Below are positions 8,718 to 17,607 of a stretch of DNA of 64,000 bases, in pieces. Made by a program: the position numbers and the translations under genes. The notes under the pieces are model-generated. The model searched no databases. It had not been told where the DNA came from and saw only the letters and a list, made by a program, of their open reading frames with translations. Source of the stretch: Aliiroseovarius sp. F47248L. GTDB lineage: Bacteria; Pseudomonadota; Alphaproteobacteria; Rhodobacterales; Rhodobacteraceae. The first letter of the stretch is position 1, and each line of letters begins with the position of its first letter. The stretch lies in assembly GCF_023016085.1 (NCBI RefSeq), contig NZ_JALKBF010000002.1:1-64000 (forward strand), read 5' to 3'.

Positions 8718-9932
8718 ATGTTCCGCCTGACCGAATACATGCACCAACTCGCCAAACCCACGCCCGTGCGCCAGCGCCGGGGTGACGGGATGGTGAAACC
8801 GGTGGTGATCTGGAACCTGACGCGCCGCTGCAACCTGAAATGTCGCCACTGTTACACCGTGTCGGCCGACGTAAATTTCCCCGGCGAATTGTCCGAGGCG
8901 CAGGCTATGGACACGTTGGAAGATCTGGGCCAGTTCAAAGTCCCCGCGATCATCCTGTCGGGCGGCGAGCCGCTGGACAGCCCCTATCTGTTCCCGTTGG
9001 CTAAACGCGCTCGGAAACTCACACGCGTGCTGGCCTTGTCGACCAACGGTACCAAAATTCACGGTGAGGTTGCCGATCAGGTGGCTGACATTGGGTTCAA
9101 CTATGTCGGCATCTCGATCGACGGGATTGGCGAAACGAACGACTGGTTCCGTGGCGTCGATGGCGCCTTTGACGACGCCGTGCGCGGAGTTCGCGAGCTG
9201 AAAAAGCGCGACGTGCGCGTGGGCCTGCGTTTCTGCCTGACCGAAGGCACGCAGCACCATTTGCCCGACCTTCTGAAGCTGTGCGATGATGAAGGGGTCG
9301 ACAAATTCTATCTGTCCCACCTTGTCTATGCCGGTCGCGGCGATAAAAACCGGGGCGAGGATGCACACCACCTGATGACCCGCAAGGGCATGGATCTGCT
9401 GATCGACCGCGCGTGGGAAAGCGCGTCGGGCGGGCGGCAGTTGGACATTGTCACCGGCAACAATGACGCCGATGCGGGCTATTTCCTGCAATGGGCGGCC
9501 GAGAATTTCGACACCGAAAAAGTCGCCCATCTGCGCGAGCATCTTGTGGCTTGGGGCGGCAACTCATCCGGTATGGGCGTCGCCAATATCGACTTTCTGG
9601 GCAAGGTTCACCCCGACACCTATTGGTCCGACTACACCGTCGGCAACGTGAAAGACACGCCGTTTTCCGAGCTGTGGACCGGTGATGACCCGATGCTCGC
9701 CACGCTACGCACCCGCCCGCGCCCGCTTAAGGGCCGCTGCGGCGCTTGCGCGATCCAGGATGTCTGCGGCGGCAACACCCGCATCCGCGCGTTGCAGGTG
9801 ACGGGCGATCCGTGGGCCGAAGATCCGGCCTGCTATCTGACGAATGACGAAATTGGCGTGACCGATGCCGACCGGCTTGAAGTCACCCCCTTCCGAGGCA
9901 AAAGCAATGATCCGAAACACCAGTTTTTCTAA
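8718..9932 (+). CDS. nirJ: Radical SAM heme d1 synthase NirJ
   Basis: NirJ removes the propionate side chains of didecarboxysiroheme and introduces the two oxo groups that mark heme d1. The 404-residue product has the radical SAM motif at Cys38, Cys42 and Cys45 (CNLKCRHC), a LSGGEPL segment for SAM binding, and a SPASM-like C-terminal cluster region with [12 protein letters not shown] near residue 340. It ends 26 bases inside the start of nirN. Confidence 0.95.
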   Translation: MFRLTEYMHQLAKPTPVRQRRGDGMVKPVVIWNLTRRCNLKCRHCYTVSADVNFPGELSEAQAMDTLEDLGQFKVPAIILSGGEPLDSPYLFPLAKRARKLTRVLALSTNGTKIHGEVADQVADIGFNYVGISIDGIGETNDWFRGVDGAFDDAVRGVRELKKRDVRVGLRFCLTEGTQHHLPDLLKLCDDEGVDKFYLSHLVYAGRGDKNRGEDAHHLMTRKGMDLLIDRAWESASGGRQLDIVTGNNDADAGYFLQWAAENFDTEKVAHLREHLVAWGGNSSGMGVANIDFLGKVHPDTYWSDYTVGNVKDTPFSELWTGDDPMLATLRTRPRPLKGRCGACAIQDVCGGNTRIRALQVTGDPWAEDPACYLTNDEIGVTDADRLEVTPFRGKSNDPKHQFF

Positions 9933-11469
9933 AGCCCTGACGCTGGTCGCAGCCCTGACCGCCCTGCCCATCGCGGCAAGCGCCGACCCAGTGGCGGATT
10001 ATCAGGAACACTGCGCCGAATGCCACGCCGAGAACCGTCTTGGCGCGCAAGGCCCGGCCTTGATTCCCGAAACGCTGGCCCGGATGCGCGGCCCGAAGAT
10101 CGCCGAGGTCATCCGCGATGGCCGTGTCACCACCCAGATGCCCGCCTATGGCGAGGAATTGTCGGAAGAACAGATCGCGGCGCTCGCCGACTATCTGAAA
10201 ACACCGCTCGACACCATTCCGCCATGGAATGAGCCTGAGATCACGGCCAGCCGCGTAATGGACGAAGACTATGCGCCCGTTGACGCGCCCGTCTGGCCGT
10301 CCGACCCGATGAACGTCACGCTGGCGGTGGAAACCGGCGATCACCACGTGTCCGTTCTTGATGGTGATACGTTCGAGGTGCTGGATCGGTTCGAAACCCC
10401 CTTCGCCGTCCATGGCGGCCCGAAATTTACCCCTGACGGCAAGTTCGTCTTCATCATGTCGCGGGACGGCTGGGTGCAGAAATACGACATCTATGCGCTG
10501 AAACAGGTGGGCCGCGTGCGCGCTGGCCTGAACAGCCGCAACATCGCCATGTCTGGCGATGGCAAGTGGCTGGCGGTCGCGAACTATCTGCCCAACACGC
10601 TGACCATCCTGTCCACTGATGACCTGTCAGTCGCCGAAGTGCATCAAGTCGTCGGCAAGGACGGCACGCCCAGCCGGGTGTCCGCCGTCTATCAAGCCCC
10701 GCCGCGTGACAGCTTTGTGCTGGCGCTGAAGGACGTGCCGGAAATCTGGGAAGTTTCTTACAGCAAGAACCCGGATTTGGGCATTTATGCCGCCGGGTTC
10801 ACTCATGATTGGCGCATCGAAGGCCCGACCAAACAAGACACGCCATTCCCGATCCGCAAGATCACCACGCCCGACTATCTGGACGATTTCTTCTTCGATC
10901 AGAAATACGAGCACATCATGGGCGCGTCGCGCAAAGGCGAAGATGGCTTGGTCATCGACCTTGTGATTGGTCAGAAAGTGGCCGATCTGGACTTGCCGGG
11001 TATGCCGCACCTCGGGTCGGGAATTACGTGGGATTGGAACGATACAAAGGTCATGGCCACCCCGCACCTGAAAGAAGGTGTGGTGTCGGTGATCGACATG
11101 AACAGCTGGAAAACGGTCAAGCGGATCACCACCGAGGGCCCCGGTTTCTTCATGCGCAGTCACAAGAGCTCTCCTTACGTCTGGGCCGATGTGTTTTTTG
11201 GCCCGAATAAGGACAAGATGCATATCATCGACAAGAAAACGCTCGAAATCGTGAAGACCCTGCAACCCGTGCCCGGTGCCACCGTGGCGCATGTCGAGTT
11301 TACCAAGGATGGCAGCCATGCGCTGGTGTCTGTCTGGGAAGACGAAGGGGAAGTTCTGATCTATGATGCCAAGACGCTTGAGATCGTGAAACGCTTGCCG
11401 ATGCGCAAACCTTCAGGCAAATACAACATCTGGAACAAGATCACCTTCGAAGAAGGCACGAGCCACTAA
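9907..11469 (+). CDS. nirN: Cytochrome cd1-like dehydrogenase NirN
   Basis: NirN is a NirS paralogue that oxidises dihydro-heme d1 and hands heme d1 over to NirS. The 520-residue exported protein has a signal peptide ending near residue 26 (ASA-D), a cytochrome c domain with CAECH at 36-40, and a C-terminal d1-type propeller. The ATG at 9907 was chosen because it starts a proper signal peptide; an in-frame ATG at 9865 would add a non-export extension inside nirJ. The 26-base overlap with nirJ points to coupled translation. Confidence 0.93.
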   Translation: MIRNTSFSKALTLVAALTALPIAASADPVADYQEHCAECHAENRLGAQGPALIPETLARMRGPKIAEVIRDGRVTTQMPAYGEELSEEQIAALADYLKTPLDTIPPWNEPEITASRVMDEDYAPVDAPVWPSDPMNVTLAVETGDHHVSVLDGDTFEVLDRFETPFAVHGGPKFTPDGKFVFIMSRDGWVQKYDIYALKQVGRVRAGLNSRNIAMSGDGKWLAVANYLPNTLTILSTDDLSVAEVHQVVGKDGTPSRVSAVYQAPPRDSFVLALKDVPEIWEVSYSKNPDLGIYAAGFTHDWRIEGPTKQDTPFPIRKITTPDYLDDFFFDQKYEHIMGASRKGEDGLVIDLVIGQKVADLDLPGMPHLGSGITWDWNDTKVMATPHLKEGVVSVIDMNSWKTVKRITTEGPGFFMRSHKSSPYVWADVFFGPNKDKMHIIDKKTLEIVKTLQPVPGATVAHVEFTKDGSHALVSVWEDEGEVLIYDAKTLEIVKRLPMRKPSGKYNIWNKITFEEGTSH

Positions 11470-11500
11470 ACCCGCGCCAGCTTTCATAAGGAGCCAGCCA

Positions 11501-12220
11501 TTGGACCATATCGACGCCCTGATCGTCTCGCACGGCCAACCCTCGTCGCCCGATCCGGCCGAAGCCGCGTTGGCCGCTTATGTCGCGCAGGTGCAAGTCC
11601 ATGTGCCAGACTTGCGGCTGGGATCGGCCACGCTGGCCAAACCCGGCAGCCTTGACGCACTGCTTGAACGCATGGCCCCCGGTGCGGTGATCTATCCGCT
11701 GTTCATGTCCGATGGCTGGTTCGTGCGCACCTGTCTTGCGGGGCGTGTGGGCGACGCGCCTTTTGCGGTGATGACGCCATTTGGCATGGACCCGGACCTG
11801 CCGGATCTGGCCGCCTCTGGCCTGCGGGCCGAAGGCTGGGCCGATGGCGATCCGCTGCTGCTGGTCGCGCATGGGTCGGGCAGCGGACGCCCCGCGCCTG
11901 AACGCGCGACGGATGATTTCGCCAAAGCTCTGGCCACCGCGCTTGGCGGCGCGAACATATCGGTCGGGTTTCTGGAACAATCCCCCACCATTCCCGAGGT
12001 CGCAAAAGGCTTGCCGGACAATGTCCTGTGCCTGCCCTTCTTCGCGATGGAGGGCGACCACGTACGCGAAGACGTGCACGAGGAACTGGGTGAGTGCGCC
12101 TTCAAAGGCCGCGTTTTGCCAGTCATCAGCCAATTGCCCGGCGTCGATGCGATGGTCGCCCGCGCCATCAAGGCGAAACTGGCCGAAGGAAGCGCCGCAC
12201 AGCAAGCGGCGTCGGCCTAA
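11501..12220 (+). CDS. CbiX/SirB-type sirohydrochlorin chelatase
   Basis: This 239-residue protein has two tandem CbiX-like halves, each starting with a metal-site histidine motif (VSHGQP near residue 10, VAHGSGSGR near 124). Such chelatases insert iron into sirohydrochlorin to make siroheme, the substrate of NirDL/G/H, or cobalt in cobalamin synthesis. The start is a TTG 7 bases after AAGGAG, with no ATG nearby giving the conserved N-terminus. It is the last gene of the nir run and ends 3 bases from the oppositely oriented DUF2478 gene. Iron chelation for heme d1 is inferred from context. No precorrin-2 dehydrogenase is seen in the window. Confidence 0.85.
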   Translation: MDHIDALIVSHGQPSSPDPAEAALAAYVAQVQVHVPDLRLGSATLAKPGSLDALLERMAPGAVIYPLFMSDGWFVRTCLAGRVGDAPFAVMTPFGMDPDLPDLAASGLRAEGWADGDPLLLVAHGSGSGRPAPERATDDFAKALATALGGANISVGFLEQSPTIPEVAKGLPDNVLCLPFFAMEGDHVREDVHEELGECAFKGRVLPVISQLPGVDAMVARAIKAKLAEGSAAQQAASA

Positions 12221-12223
12221 CGC

Positions 12224-12727
12224 CTAGCCGCGCACCCATGTCAGGATTGCGTCGGGATTGGCAGGCAGAGTTTCTACCATGTCGCCAACAAATTCGGCAA
12301 AACCCTTGCGGCTGCCCTCGCCCGCGCTTAGGCCCACCAAAACCGGGATGTCTTTTTCAAGCGCGGTGGCGATGGCGGCGCGAAAGCCGCGGCCTTCGGC
12401 CTCTTCCGGGCCAAATTTGTTCAGGATGAAGGCGTCAGCGTCCAGGCTGCTGGCCTGATCCACGGCGGCCACGGCTTGGGCAATCGCTTCGGGGTTCAGA
12501 CGGCACCCATCCGACCCTTCGCCCAGCGATTGGGTGATGCGGATGGTGCGATTGTCCGCCAGAACACGCACATCCATGTCGCAATGGTGCGAGCCTTCGG
12601 GCATGTCCTGCAAAACCTTGACGATGCCGTTCAGCACGAAGCCCTCGGCTTCAAGGGTGGCGGCGGCCTCGGAAATCAGGCGGTCGGTTTCACCCCGGCC
12701 TTCTGCGGTGATGCAAGCGATCCTCAT
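12224..12727 (-). CDS. DUF2478 family protein
   Basis: A 167-residue soluble protein of the DUF2478 family, with unknown function. Visible family features are a P-loop-like N-terminal strand (IACITAEGRGETDRL), a central CDMDVRVL segment, FILNKFGPEEAEGRG and IPVLVGLSAG, resembling a nucleoside-triphosphatase scaffold in which the glycine-rich loop is degenerate. Members often sit near molybdate or anaerobic-respiration genes. Here it overlaps the end of ubiV by 4 bases, so it belongs to the ubiT-ubiU-ubiV transcript. A role in anaerobic quinone hydroxylation or metal handling is speculation. Confidence 0.8.
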   Translation of the reverse strand: MRIACITAEGRGETDRLISEAAATLEAEGFVLNGIVKVLQDMPEGSHHCDMDVRVLADNRTIRITQSLGEGSDGCRLNPEAIAQAVAAVDQASSLDADAFILNKFGPEEAEGRGFRAAIATALEKDIPVLVGLSAGEGSRKGFAEFVGDMVETLPANPDAILTWVRG

Positions 12728-13635
12728 GCAGGCTCTCCTTCTTTGGTACGCGACCAGTCCGCGCCGCGCGCGCCGGTCAAAAACCCATCCGACAGACGCA
12801 TGCCGCCCGACAGGGTTTCCAATTCAGCCGACAATGCAGCGGCGTCCAGCGTTCCGTCAATCCGGTCGCGCCACGCCTGACAAACGCGCGCAAAATTGCC
12901 GGTGTGCGGTGACAGGCGCAGGGCTTTCACGCCCGCTTTTTCCAGCACTTCCAACTGGTTGGCCATGCTGGCGCAACTGTCCGACAGGGTTTGCACGCCG
13001 TTCATTGCCAGAAACGGCTGATCCTCCAACGTGCGCACGCTCAGCCCATCGGGGTCATCTTCGCAGGCAAACTGGCAATTGTCCTTGGTGCGCTTGTGCA
13101 GCCGCGCGTGATAGCAGCGGCCGGAAATGGCGAGCGGCAGTCGCCCGTGCCCCCAGACCTCGATCGCCACACCGCGCGCAGCCCCCTCAGCGGCCAGTGC
13201 AGCAACCGATGCCAACGGCAATTCCGGCGGCAGGCAGATCCGCGTGGCCCCGCGACCCGCGAGCCACCCCAGCGTGCCTTCGTTATAGACATTCACCAAA
13301 GGCCCGACCGAAAAGGGTACGTCCTTGGGCAGATAGGCCAGCGTGGTCAGGTCGTTCACCTCGACCTCGACACCTGCATCGACCAGCTCGGCGGTCAGCT
13401 TGCGTTCGCGTTTCAACGTCACAAGGGCAAGCGAGGTCACGGCGACCTCTTTCCCCGCGTCCAGCAGCGTTTCAATCGCGCCCGGGATACGGTCTTGGTA
13501 AAACGGCAGACGTTTCGAGCACACAAGCTCGCCCAGCACGACACGCTCGACAGGGGCGGCGGCCATCTGGTCGTAAAAATCGCTCCACGCGTCTGCTTTC
13601 CAGAAGAATTGGTTGGGTCCGACGGTCAGCTGCAT
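12724..13635 (-). CDS. ubiV: O2-independent ubiquinone hydroxylation protein UbiV
   Basis: UbiV belongs to the peptidase U32 family and pairs with UbiU to hydroxylate ubiquinone precursors without oxygen. The 303-residue product keeps four cysteines expected to bind a [4Fe-4S] cluster: Cys39, Cys174, Cys187 and Cys191. Three bases separate it from ubiU upstream, and ATGA overlaps the DUF2478 gene downstream. U32 proteins have often been misannotated as proteases; no protease activity is implied here. Confidence 0.92.
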   Translation of the reverse strand: MQLTVGPNQFFWKADAWSDFYDQMAAAPVERVVLGELVCSKRLPFYQDRIPGAIETLLDAGKEVAVTSLALVTLKRERKLTAELVDAGVEVEVNDLTTLAYLPKDVPFSVGPLVNVYNEGTLGWLAGRGATRICLPPELPLASVAALAAEGAARGVAIEVWGHGRLPLAISGRCYHARLHKRTKDNCQFACEDDPDGLSVRTLEDQPFLAMNGVQTLSDSCASMANQLEVLEKAGVKALRLSPHTGNFARVCQAWRDRIDGTLDAAALSAELETLSGGMRLSDGFLTGARGADWSRTKEGEPA

Positions 13636-13638
13636 GGG

Positions 13639-14616
13639 TTATCTCCAGGTCTTCTTATAGGCGCCCGCGGTCGCGGCCTGCCCTTCGGTCAGTTGCGCCA
13701 GCATCCCCTCGGGCATCGGACGCCCGGCGGCCTGCGCCTCAACAGCGGCGCGGAAGTTGCGCACCACTTGGGCCACGTAAGACCGCGAGCGTTGCCGCCC
13801 CTCGATCTTCAAAGCCGTCACCCCGGCCTTCGCCAATTGAGGGATCAGCTTTTCAGCATTCAAACTGACCGGATCTTCGAACAGATGCCCGGTGGCGTCG
13901 CCCGCACTGAAGCAGCCCTTGCACAGCGTGGGATAAGGCGCGGGTTCATCCGCGCCGACCTTGTGAATGGTGAACCCGCCCAGCTTGGCCGACAGCGCGC
14001 CGTGATCGTCGTGGTATTCCACATGGCTTGCGGGCGAGCACACGCCGTTCATGTTGGGCGACAACCCGGTGGCATAGGATGACAGCGAACAGCGCCCTTC
14101 CGCCATCACGCACAGGCCGCCAAAGACGAACACCTCGGTCTCGACCTCGGTTTCCGCGTTGATCGCGGCAATTTCGGGCACGGACAGAACGCGCGGCAGC
14201 ACGACGCGCTTCACGCCAAACTCGCTGGCATAGAAATTCAGCATATCGGCATTGGCGGCGGCGGCTTGCACCGACAGGTGCCGACGCAGGCCGGGATGGT
14301 GCTTGGCCGCGTAGGCCAGCAAGCCCAGATCGGCCAGAATCACCGCATCGACGCCGCATTTTTCCGCGTCCGCCACAGCGCGGTGCCAGATCGCCTCGGC
14401 CCCCGCGCGGGGGTATGTGTTGATCGCCACCAGCACTTTCGCGCCGTGGTCATGGGCAAATTTCACGCCTTCGCGCATTTCGTCCCGGTCGAAGTTCAGT
14501 CCGGGAAAGTTGCGCGCGTTGGTTTCATCGGCAAATCCGCAATAGACGGTGTGCGCCCCCGCTTTCACAGCCGCGCGCAGGGATGCGGGCGTGCCGGCGG
14601 GGCAAACGATTTCCAT
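13639..14616 (-). CDS. ubiU: O2-independent ubiquinone hydroxylation protein UbiU
   Basis: A U32-family partner of UbiV. Counting from the chosen ATG (MEIVCPAG), the cysteines fall at 169, 176, 193 and 232, the same numbers as the cluster ligands of the E. coli protein, with an extra Cys235. The ATG overlaps the ubiT stop as TAATG, supporting this start over a GTG six bases upstream. The substrate oxygen source would be an organic donor such as prephenate, as described for the E. coli pathway. It acts in the cytoplasm with UbiT as lipid carrier. Confidence 0.93.
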   Translation of the reverse strand: MEIVCPAGTPASLRAAVKAGAHTVYCGFADETNARNFPGLNFDRDEMREGVKFAHDHGAKVLVAINTYPRAGAEAIWHRAVADAEKCGVDAVILADLGLLAYAAKHHPGLRRHLSVQAAAANADMLNFYASEFGVKRVVLPRVLSVPEIAAINAETEVETEVFVFGGLCVMAEGRCSLSSYATGLSPNMNGVCSPASHVEYHDDHGALSAKLGGFTIHKVGADEPAPYPTLCKGCFSAGDATGHLFEDPVSLNAEKLIPQLAKAGVTALKIEGRQRSRSYVAQVVRNFRAAVEAQAAGRPMPEGMLAQLTEGQAATAGAYKKTWR

Positions 14617-15158
14617 TACCACAGGGGCTCCTCCTCGTGGCGCGACAGGGCCACGCCGGTTTTGGTTTCTGCAAGCCCAATCAGGCGCTTGACCTGAGGG
14701 GCGAAGGGGCCGGACATCGCCTCGGCCTCGGCGGCGAGGTCAAGTTCAGCGTCGTCAATGGCGTTGCGCAGGGCCAGAACGGCGGCGGTGTCGCCTTCGA
14801 TCACCAGATCGCGCGAGAAAAACAGCGCATCGCCATCGTAAGCCCCGTGCACCATGCCCAGAAGCCCGGACAGAGGCCCGGCGATCCGCGCGTCCCCCGC
14901 GAGCGGTTTACGCGACAGGCGCAAGCGGGGATTGCCCGCGCGGGGTTCCAGCAAAAGCGTCACCGGCAGGTCGGTCGGGTCCAGCACGAAGCGCAACGTG
15001 CCATAGTCGCCAAGCCGCTTGAACATCGACGGATGCCGCGCGGCCAAGCGCCGGGCAAACGCGCCCAACGCCAGCGCGATCGGCGTCAGGGGCAGCCCGC
15101 GCAAGGCAAAGGCCGGAAGGCGGGGAAAGACGGGCAGTTGGACTGCGTGATCATGCAT
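14616..15158 (-). CDS. ubiT: SCP2-domain lipid carrier UbiT
   Basis: UbiT is a sterol-carrier-type protein that binds isoprenoid quinone intermediates for UbiU/UbiV. The 180-residue product has the SCP2-like core from about residue 45 (LRFVLDPTDLPVTLLLEP), the middle GPLSGLLGMVHG and SRDLVIEGDTAAVLALRNA, as in bacterial UbiT. The ATG at 15158 follows AAGAGG by 6 bases; an upstream in-frame start at 15182 lacks such a site. It is the first gene of ubiT-ubiU-ubiV-DUF2478 and lies 71 bp from an FNR-like box shared with ubiD. Confidence 0.88.
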   Translation of the reverse strand: MHDHAVQLPVFPRLPAFALRGLPLTPIALALGAFARRLAARHPSMFKRLGDYGTLRFVLDPTDLPVTLLLEPRAGNPRLRLSRKPLAGDARIAGPLSGLLGMVHGAYDGDALFFSRDLVIEGDTAAVLALRNAIDDAELDLAAEAEAMSGPFAPQVKRLIGLAETKTGVALSRHEEEPLW

Positions 15159-15229
15159 GGCGCACCTCTTGAATGCGTGCAAACGGGTGTTTACGCCCGC
15201 CCTTGATAACAGCCCCGGCGCGTCGCAAC

Positions 15230-15243
15230 TTGACCTTGGTCAA
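15230..15243. promoter_or_regulatory. FNR/NNR-type box shared by ubiT and ubiD
   Basis: TTGACCTTGGTCAA is a symmetric TTGAC-N4-GTCAA site in the divergent gap. It ends 55 bp before the inferred ubiD start and lies 71 bp from the ubiT start, so it could activate either or both. Confidence 0.7.
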
Positions 15244-15298
15244 TTGCCCGATCACAGCCGGGTGATAGCGGTAAACGATCAGCCAAAAGGAGCCGACC

Positions 15299-16801
15299 AT
15301 CCGCACCCTGCCCTCCTTCCCGACCCTGCGCGCCTATCTGGATTGGGCAGCTTCGCGGGGCGATCTGACCCACCTGCCCGACCCCGTGTCGGTGCGCCAC
15401 CAGATGACCGCCGTGCACCGCGCGGTGTTGGAACGTGGCGGGCCGGTTCTGCGCTTTGACACACCTGTGCTGGATGGGGGCGGCGTATCCAATGTGCCGG
15501 TCGTGGTGAACCTGTTTGGAACGCCCGAACGTGTGGCCGCTGGCCTTGGCATCACGCCAGACAAGCTGGATGATCTTGGCGCGTTTCTGGCCGCCTTGCG
15601 CGCGCCAACGCCGCCCGACGGAATGCGCGATGCGCTATCGCGTTGGCCCATGCTGAAAGCCGCGCTTGCGACCCGCCCCAAGATCATGCGCCGCGCCCCG
15701 GTGCAGGCCGAGGTTCACACGGATCCGGACCTATCAACCCTGCCGATCCAGACCCATTGGCCCGGTGACGCAGGCCCGTTGATCACATGGCCCGTTGTTC
15801 TGACCCGCCCGCATGGCGGCGATGCAGGCGACGTGAACCGCTACAACGCGGGCGTTTACCGCGCGCAGGTCATCGACCGCGACCGGATCATCATGCGCTG
15901 GCTGGCCCACCGGGGCGGCGCCGCGCATCACCGTTCTTGGGCCGCGCATAACGAACCGATGCCCGTGGCGATTGCCTTGGGCGCGGACCCGGCCACGCTT
16001 CTCTCCGCCGCCCTCCCCTTGCCTGAAACGGTCTCGGAACTGGGTTTCGCGGGCGTCTTTTCCGGCGCGCGGCCCCGCCTTGTGCCAGCCAAGACCGTCC
16101 CCCTGATGGTGCCAGCGGATGCCGAGATGGTGATCGAAGGCTGGGTCCACCCGTCTGAGACCGCGCCCGAAGGCCCGTTTGGCGACCACACCGGATACTA
16201 CAATCAGGTCGATCCCTTCCCGGTGATGCAGGTCAGCGCGCTGACCCACCGCAAAGACCCGATTTACCTGTCCACCTACACCGGTCGCCCGCCGGACGAG
16301 CCCGCGATCATTGGCGAGGTGTTCAACCGCCTCGCCCTGCCCCTGATCCGCGCGCAGATCCCCGAGATTCGCGACCTGTGGCTGCCCCCCGCCGCCGCAT
16401 CCTATCGCATGGCGGTGATCAGCATCGACAAGCGCTATCCGGGGCAGGCGCGTCGGGTGATGATGGCGCTTTGGGGGATGTTGCCGCAATTCAGCTATAC
16501 CAAGATGATCGTCGTGGTGGATGATGACATCGACCCGCGCAATTGGGATGACATCGCTTGGGCACTAGCGACCCGGATGGACCCGTCGCGCGACGTGACG
16601 ATATTGGAGAAGACGCCGATGGACTACCTCGACTTCGCCTCGCCCGAGCCGGGTCTCGCTGGCAAGATCGGCATCGACGCCACGAACAAGATCGGCGCGG
16701 AAAAAACCCGCGAATGGGGGGAAGTCATGCACACCAACCCGAAAGACGTGGCTTTCGCCGCTGACCTGTTGGCGCGACATTTGCCGGAGCTGTCCCAATG
16801 A
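15299..16801 (+). CDS. ubiD: UbiD, 3-polyprenyl-4-hydroxybenzoate decarboxylase
   Basis: This prenylated-FMN-dependent decarboxylase removes the ring carboxylate in ubiquinone synthesis. Homology to canonical UbiD runs through the whole frame: LRAYLDWAASRGDL at the N-terminus, LITWPVVLTRP, IMRWLAHRGGA, TAPEGPFGDHTGYYNQVD, STYTGRPPDEPA and TRMDPSRDVTILE. The conserved N-terminus begins upstream of the first ATG/GTG-type codon (GTG 15386). The only codon well placed after the AAGGAG at 15287-15292 is an ATC at 15299 (6-base spacing), and a stop lies in frame at 15272. I therefore extend the gene to the ATC, giving 500 residues, close to the usual UbiD length. The minimal conventional frame is 15386-16801. 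It overlaps ubiX by ATGA. Confidence 0.88.
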   Translation: MRTLPSFPTLRAYLDWAASRGDLTHLPDPVSVRHQMTAVHRAVLERGGPVLRFDTPVLDGGGVSNVPVVVNLFGTPERVAAGLGITPDKLDDLGAFLAALRAPTPPDGMRDALSRWPMLKAALATRPKIMRRAPVQAEVHTDPDLSTLPIQTHWPGDAGPLITWPVVLTRPHGGDAGDVNRYNAGVYRAQVIDRDRIIMRWLAHRGGAAHHRSWAAHNEPMPVAIALGADPATLLSAALPLPETVSELGFAGVFSGARPRLVPAKTVPLMVPADAEMVIEGWVHPSETAPEGPFGDHTGYYNQVDPFPVMQVSALTHRKDPIYLSTYTGRPPDEPAIIGEVFNRLALPLIRAQIPEIRDLWLPPAAASYRMAVISIDKRYPGQARRVMMALWGMLPQFSYTKMIVVVDDDIDPRNWDDIAWALATRMDPSRDVTILEKTPMDYLDFASPEPGLAGKIGIDATNKIGAEKTREWGEVMHTNPKDVAFAADLLARHLPELSQ

Positions 16802-17358
16802 CCCGCGTCGTCCTTGGCGTCGCGGGCGCATCAGGTGCCGCGCTTGCACTGGCCACCGCGCGCCATTTGTCCGCCCTAGGGGCCGAGATCGACCTTGTGA
16901 TCAGCGCCGCTGCAGAACGCACTTTACTTGAGGAATGTGGCGAGGGTGCCTTTGATCAGATCACCGCTATGGCGACCCGCTATCACGAGCGCGGCAATAT
17001 CGGCGCTGCGATTGCGTCTGGCTCTGCCCCTGTTGATGGCATGATCGTCGCACCTTGTTCCATGCGCAGCTTGGCGGCGATTGCGAACGGGCTGGATGAC
17101 AACCTGCTGACCCGCGCCGCCAGTGTGCAACTGAAAGAACGCCGCCCGCTGGTTCTGATGACGCGCGAGGCACCCCTGACGCTGGCCCATCTGCGCAACA
17201 TGACGCAAGCCACGGAAATGGGCGCGATCATCCTGCCGCCGGTGCCAGCCTTCTACATGGTGCCCGAAAGCGTGGATCAGGTGGTGGATCAAATCGCCGC
17301 CCGCGCGGTGGATTTGCTGCGGATCGCGCCGCCGATTGCGCTGGATTGGAAGGGCTAG
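16798..17358 (+). CDS. ubiX: Flavin prenyltransferase UbiX
   Basis: UbiX adds a dimethylallyl group to FMN, making the prenylated flavin that UbiD needs. The 186-residue protein shows VLGVAGASGAALAL at the start, a central APCSMRSLAAIANG phosphate/flavin loop, KERRPLVLMTREAPL and a C-terminal proline-rich turn (PPVPAFY). It overlaps ubiD by 4 bases and finishes stop-to-stop with feoC on the other strand, the two stop codons sharing bases. Confidence 0.95.
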   Translation: MTRVVLGVAGASGAALALATARHLSALGAEIDLVISAAAERTLLEECGEGAFDQITAMATRYHERGNIGAAIASGSAPVDGMIVAPCSMRSLAAIANGLDDNLLTRAASVQLKERRPLVLMTREAPLTLAHLRNMTQATEMGAIILPPVPAFYMVPESVDQVVDQIAARAVDLLRIAPPIALDWKG

Positions 17359-17606
17359 GCGCGGCCTGCCGCCCACTCATAGGTTTCAAACGCAGCGTTC
17401 GACGAACAACTGCCGCACCCGACCTTGATCGCGCATCCGCCGCAATTGTCGGCCACATCGACCCGCCGGATCACGCCCTTGCGCTGCCAATGGTCCAACA
17501 TGCCGCGAATGGCTTCGGGTTGCATATGGAACCTGTGCGACAGATCCAGAAGGCTCGTCTGCCCATGTGTTTTCACATAGTTTCGGATGTCCAATAGAAC
17601 GGCCAT
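17355..17606 (-). CDS. feoC: FeoC-like iron-sulfur winged-helix protein
   Basis: An 83-residue protein with an N-terminal winged helix (LLDIRNYVKTHGQTSLLDLS) and four cysteines spaced CxxC-x5-CxxC (CGGCAIKVGCGSC) near residues 56-67, as in FeoC proteins that bind a [4Fe-4S] cluster and modulate FeoB. The ATG at 17606 lies just downstream of the feoB stop. Longer in-frame starts would run into feoB and give an arginine/cysteine-rich stretch with no homology. Confidence 0.85.
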   Translation of the reverse strand: MAVLLDIRNYVKTHGQTSLLDLSHRFHMQPEAIRGMLDHWQRKGVIRRVDVADNCGGCAIKVGCGSCSSNAAFETYEWAAGRA

Positions 17607-17607
17607 A

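Noticed and set aside
12534..13868. A 444-codon plus-strand frame opposite ubiV and the DUF2478 gene
   Set aside because: Arg/Pro/Ala-rich with no family resemblance; ubiV on the minus strand has conserved cluster cysteines.
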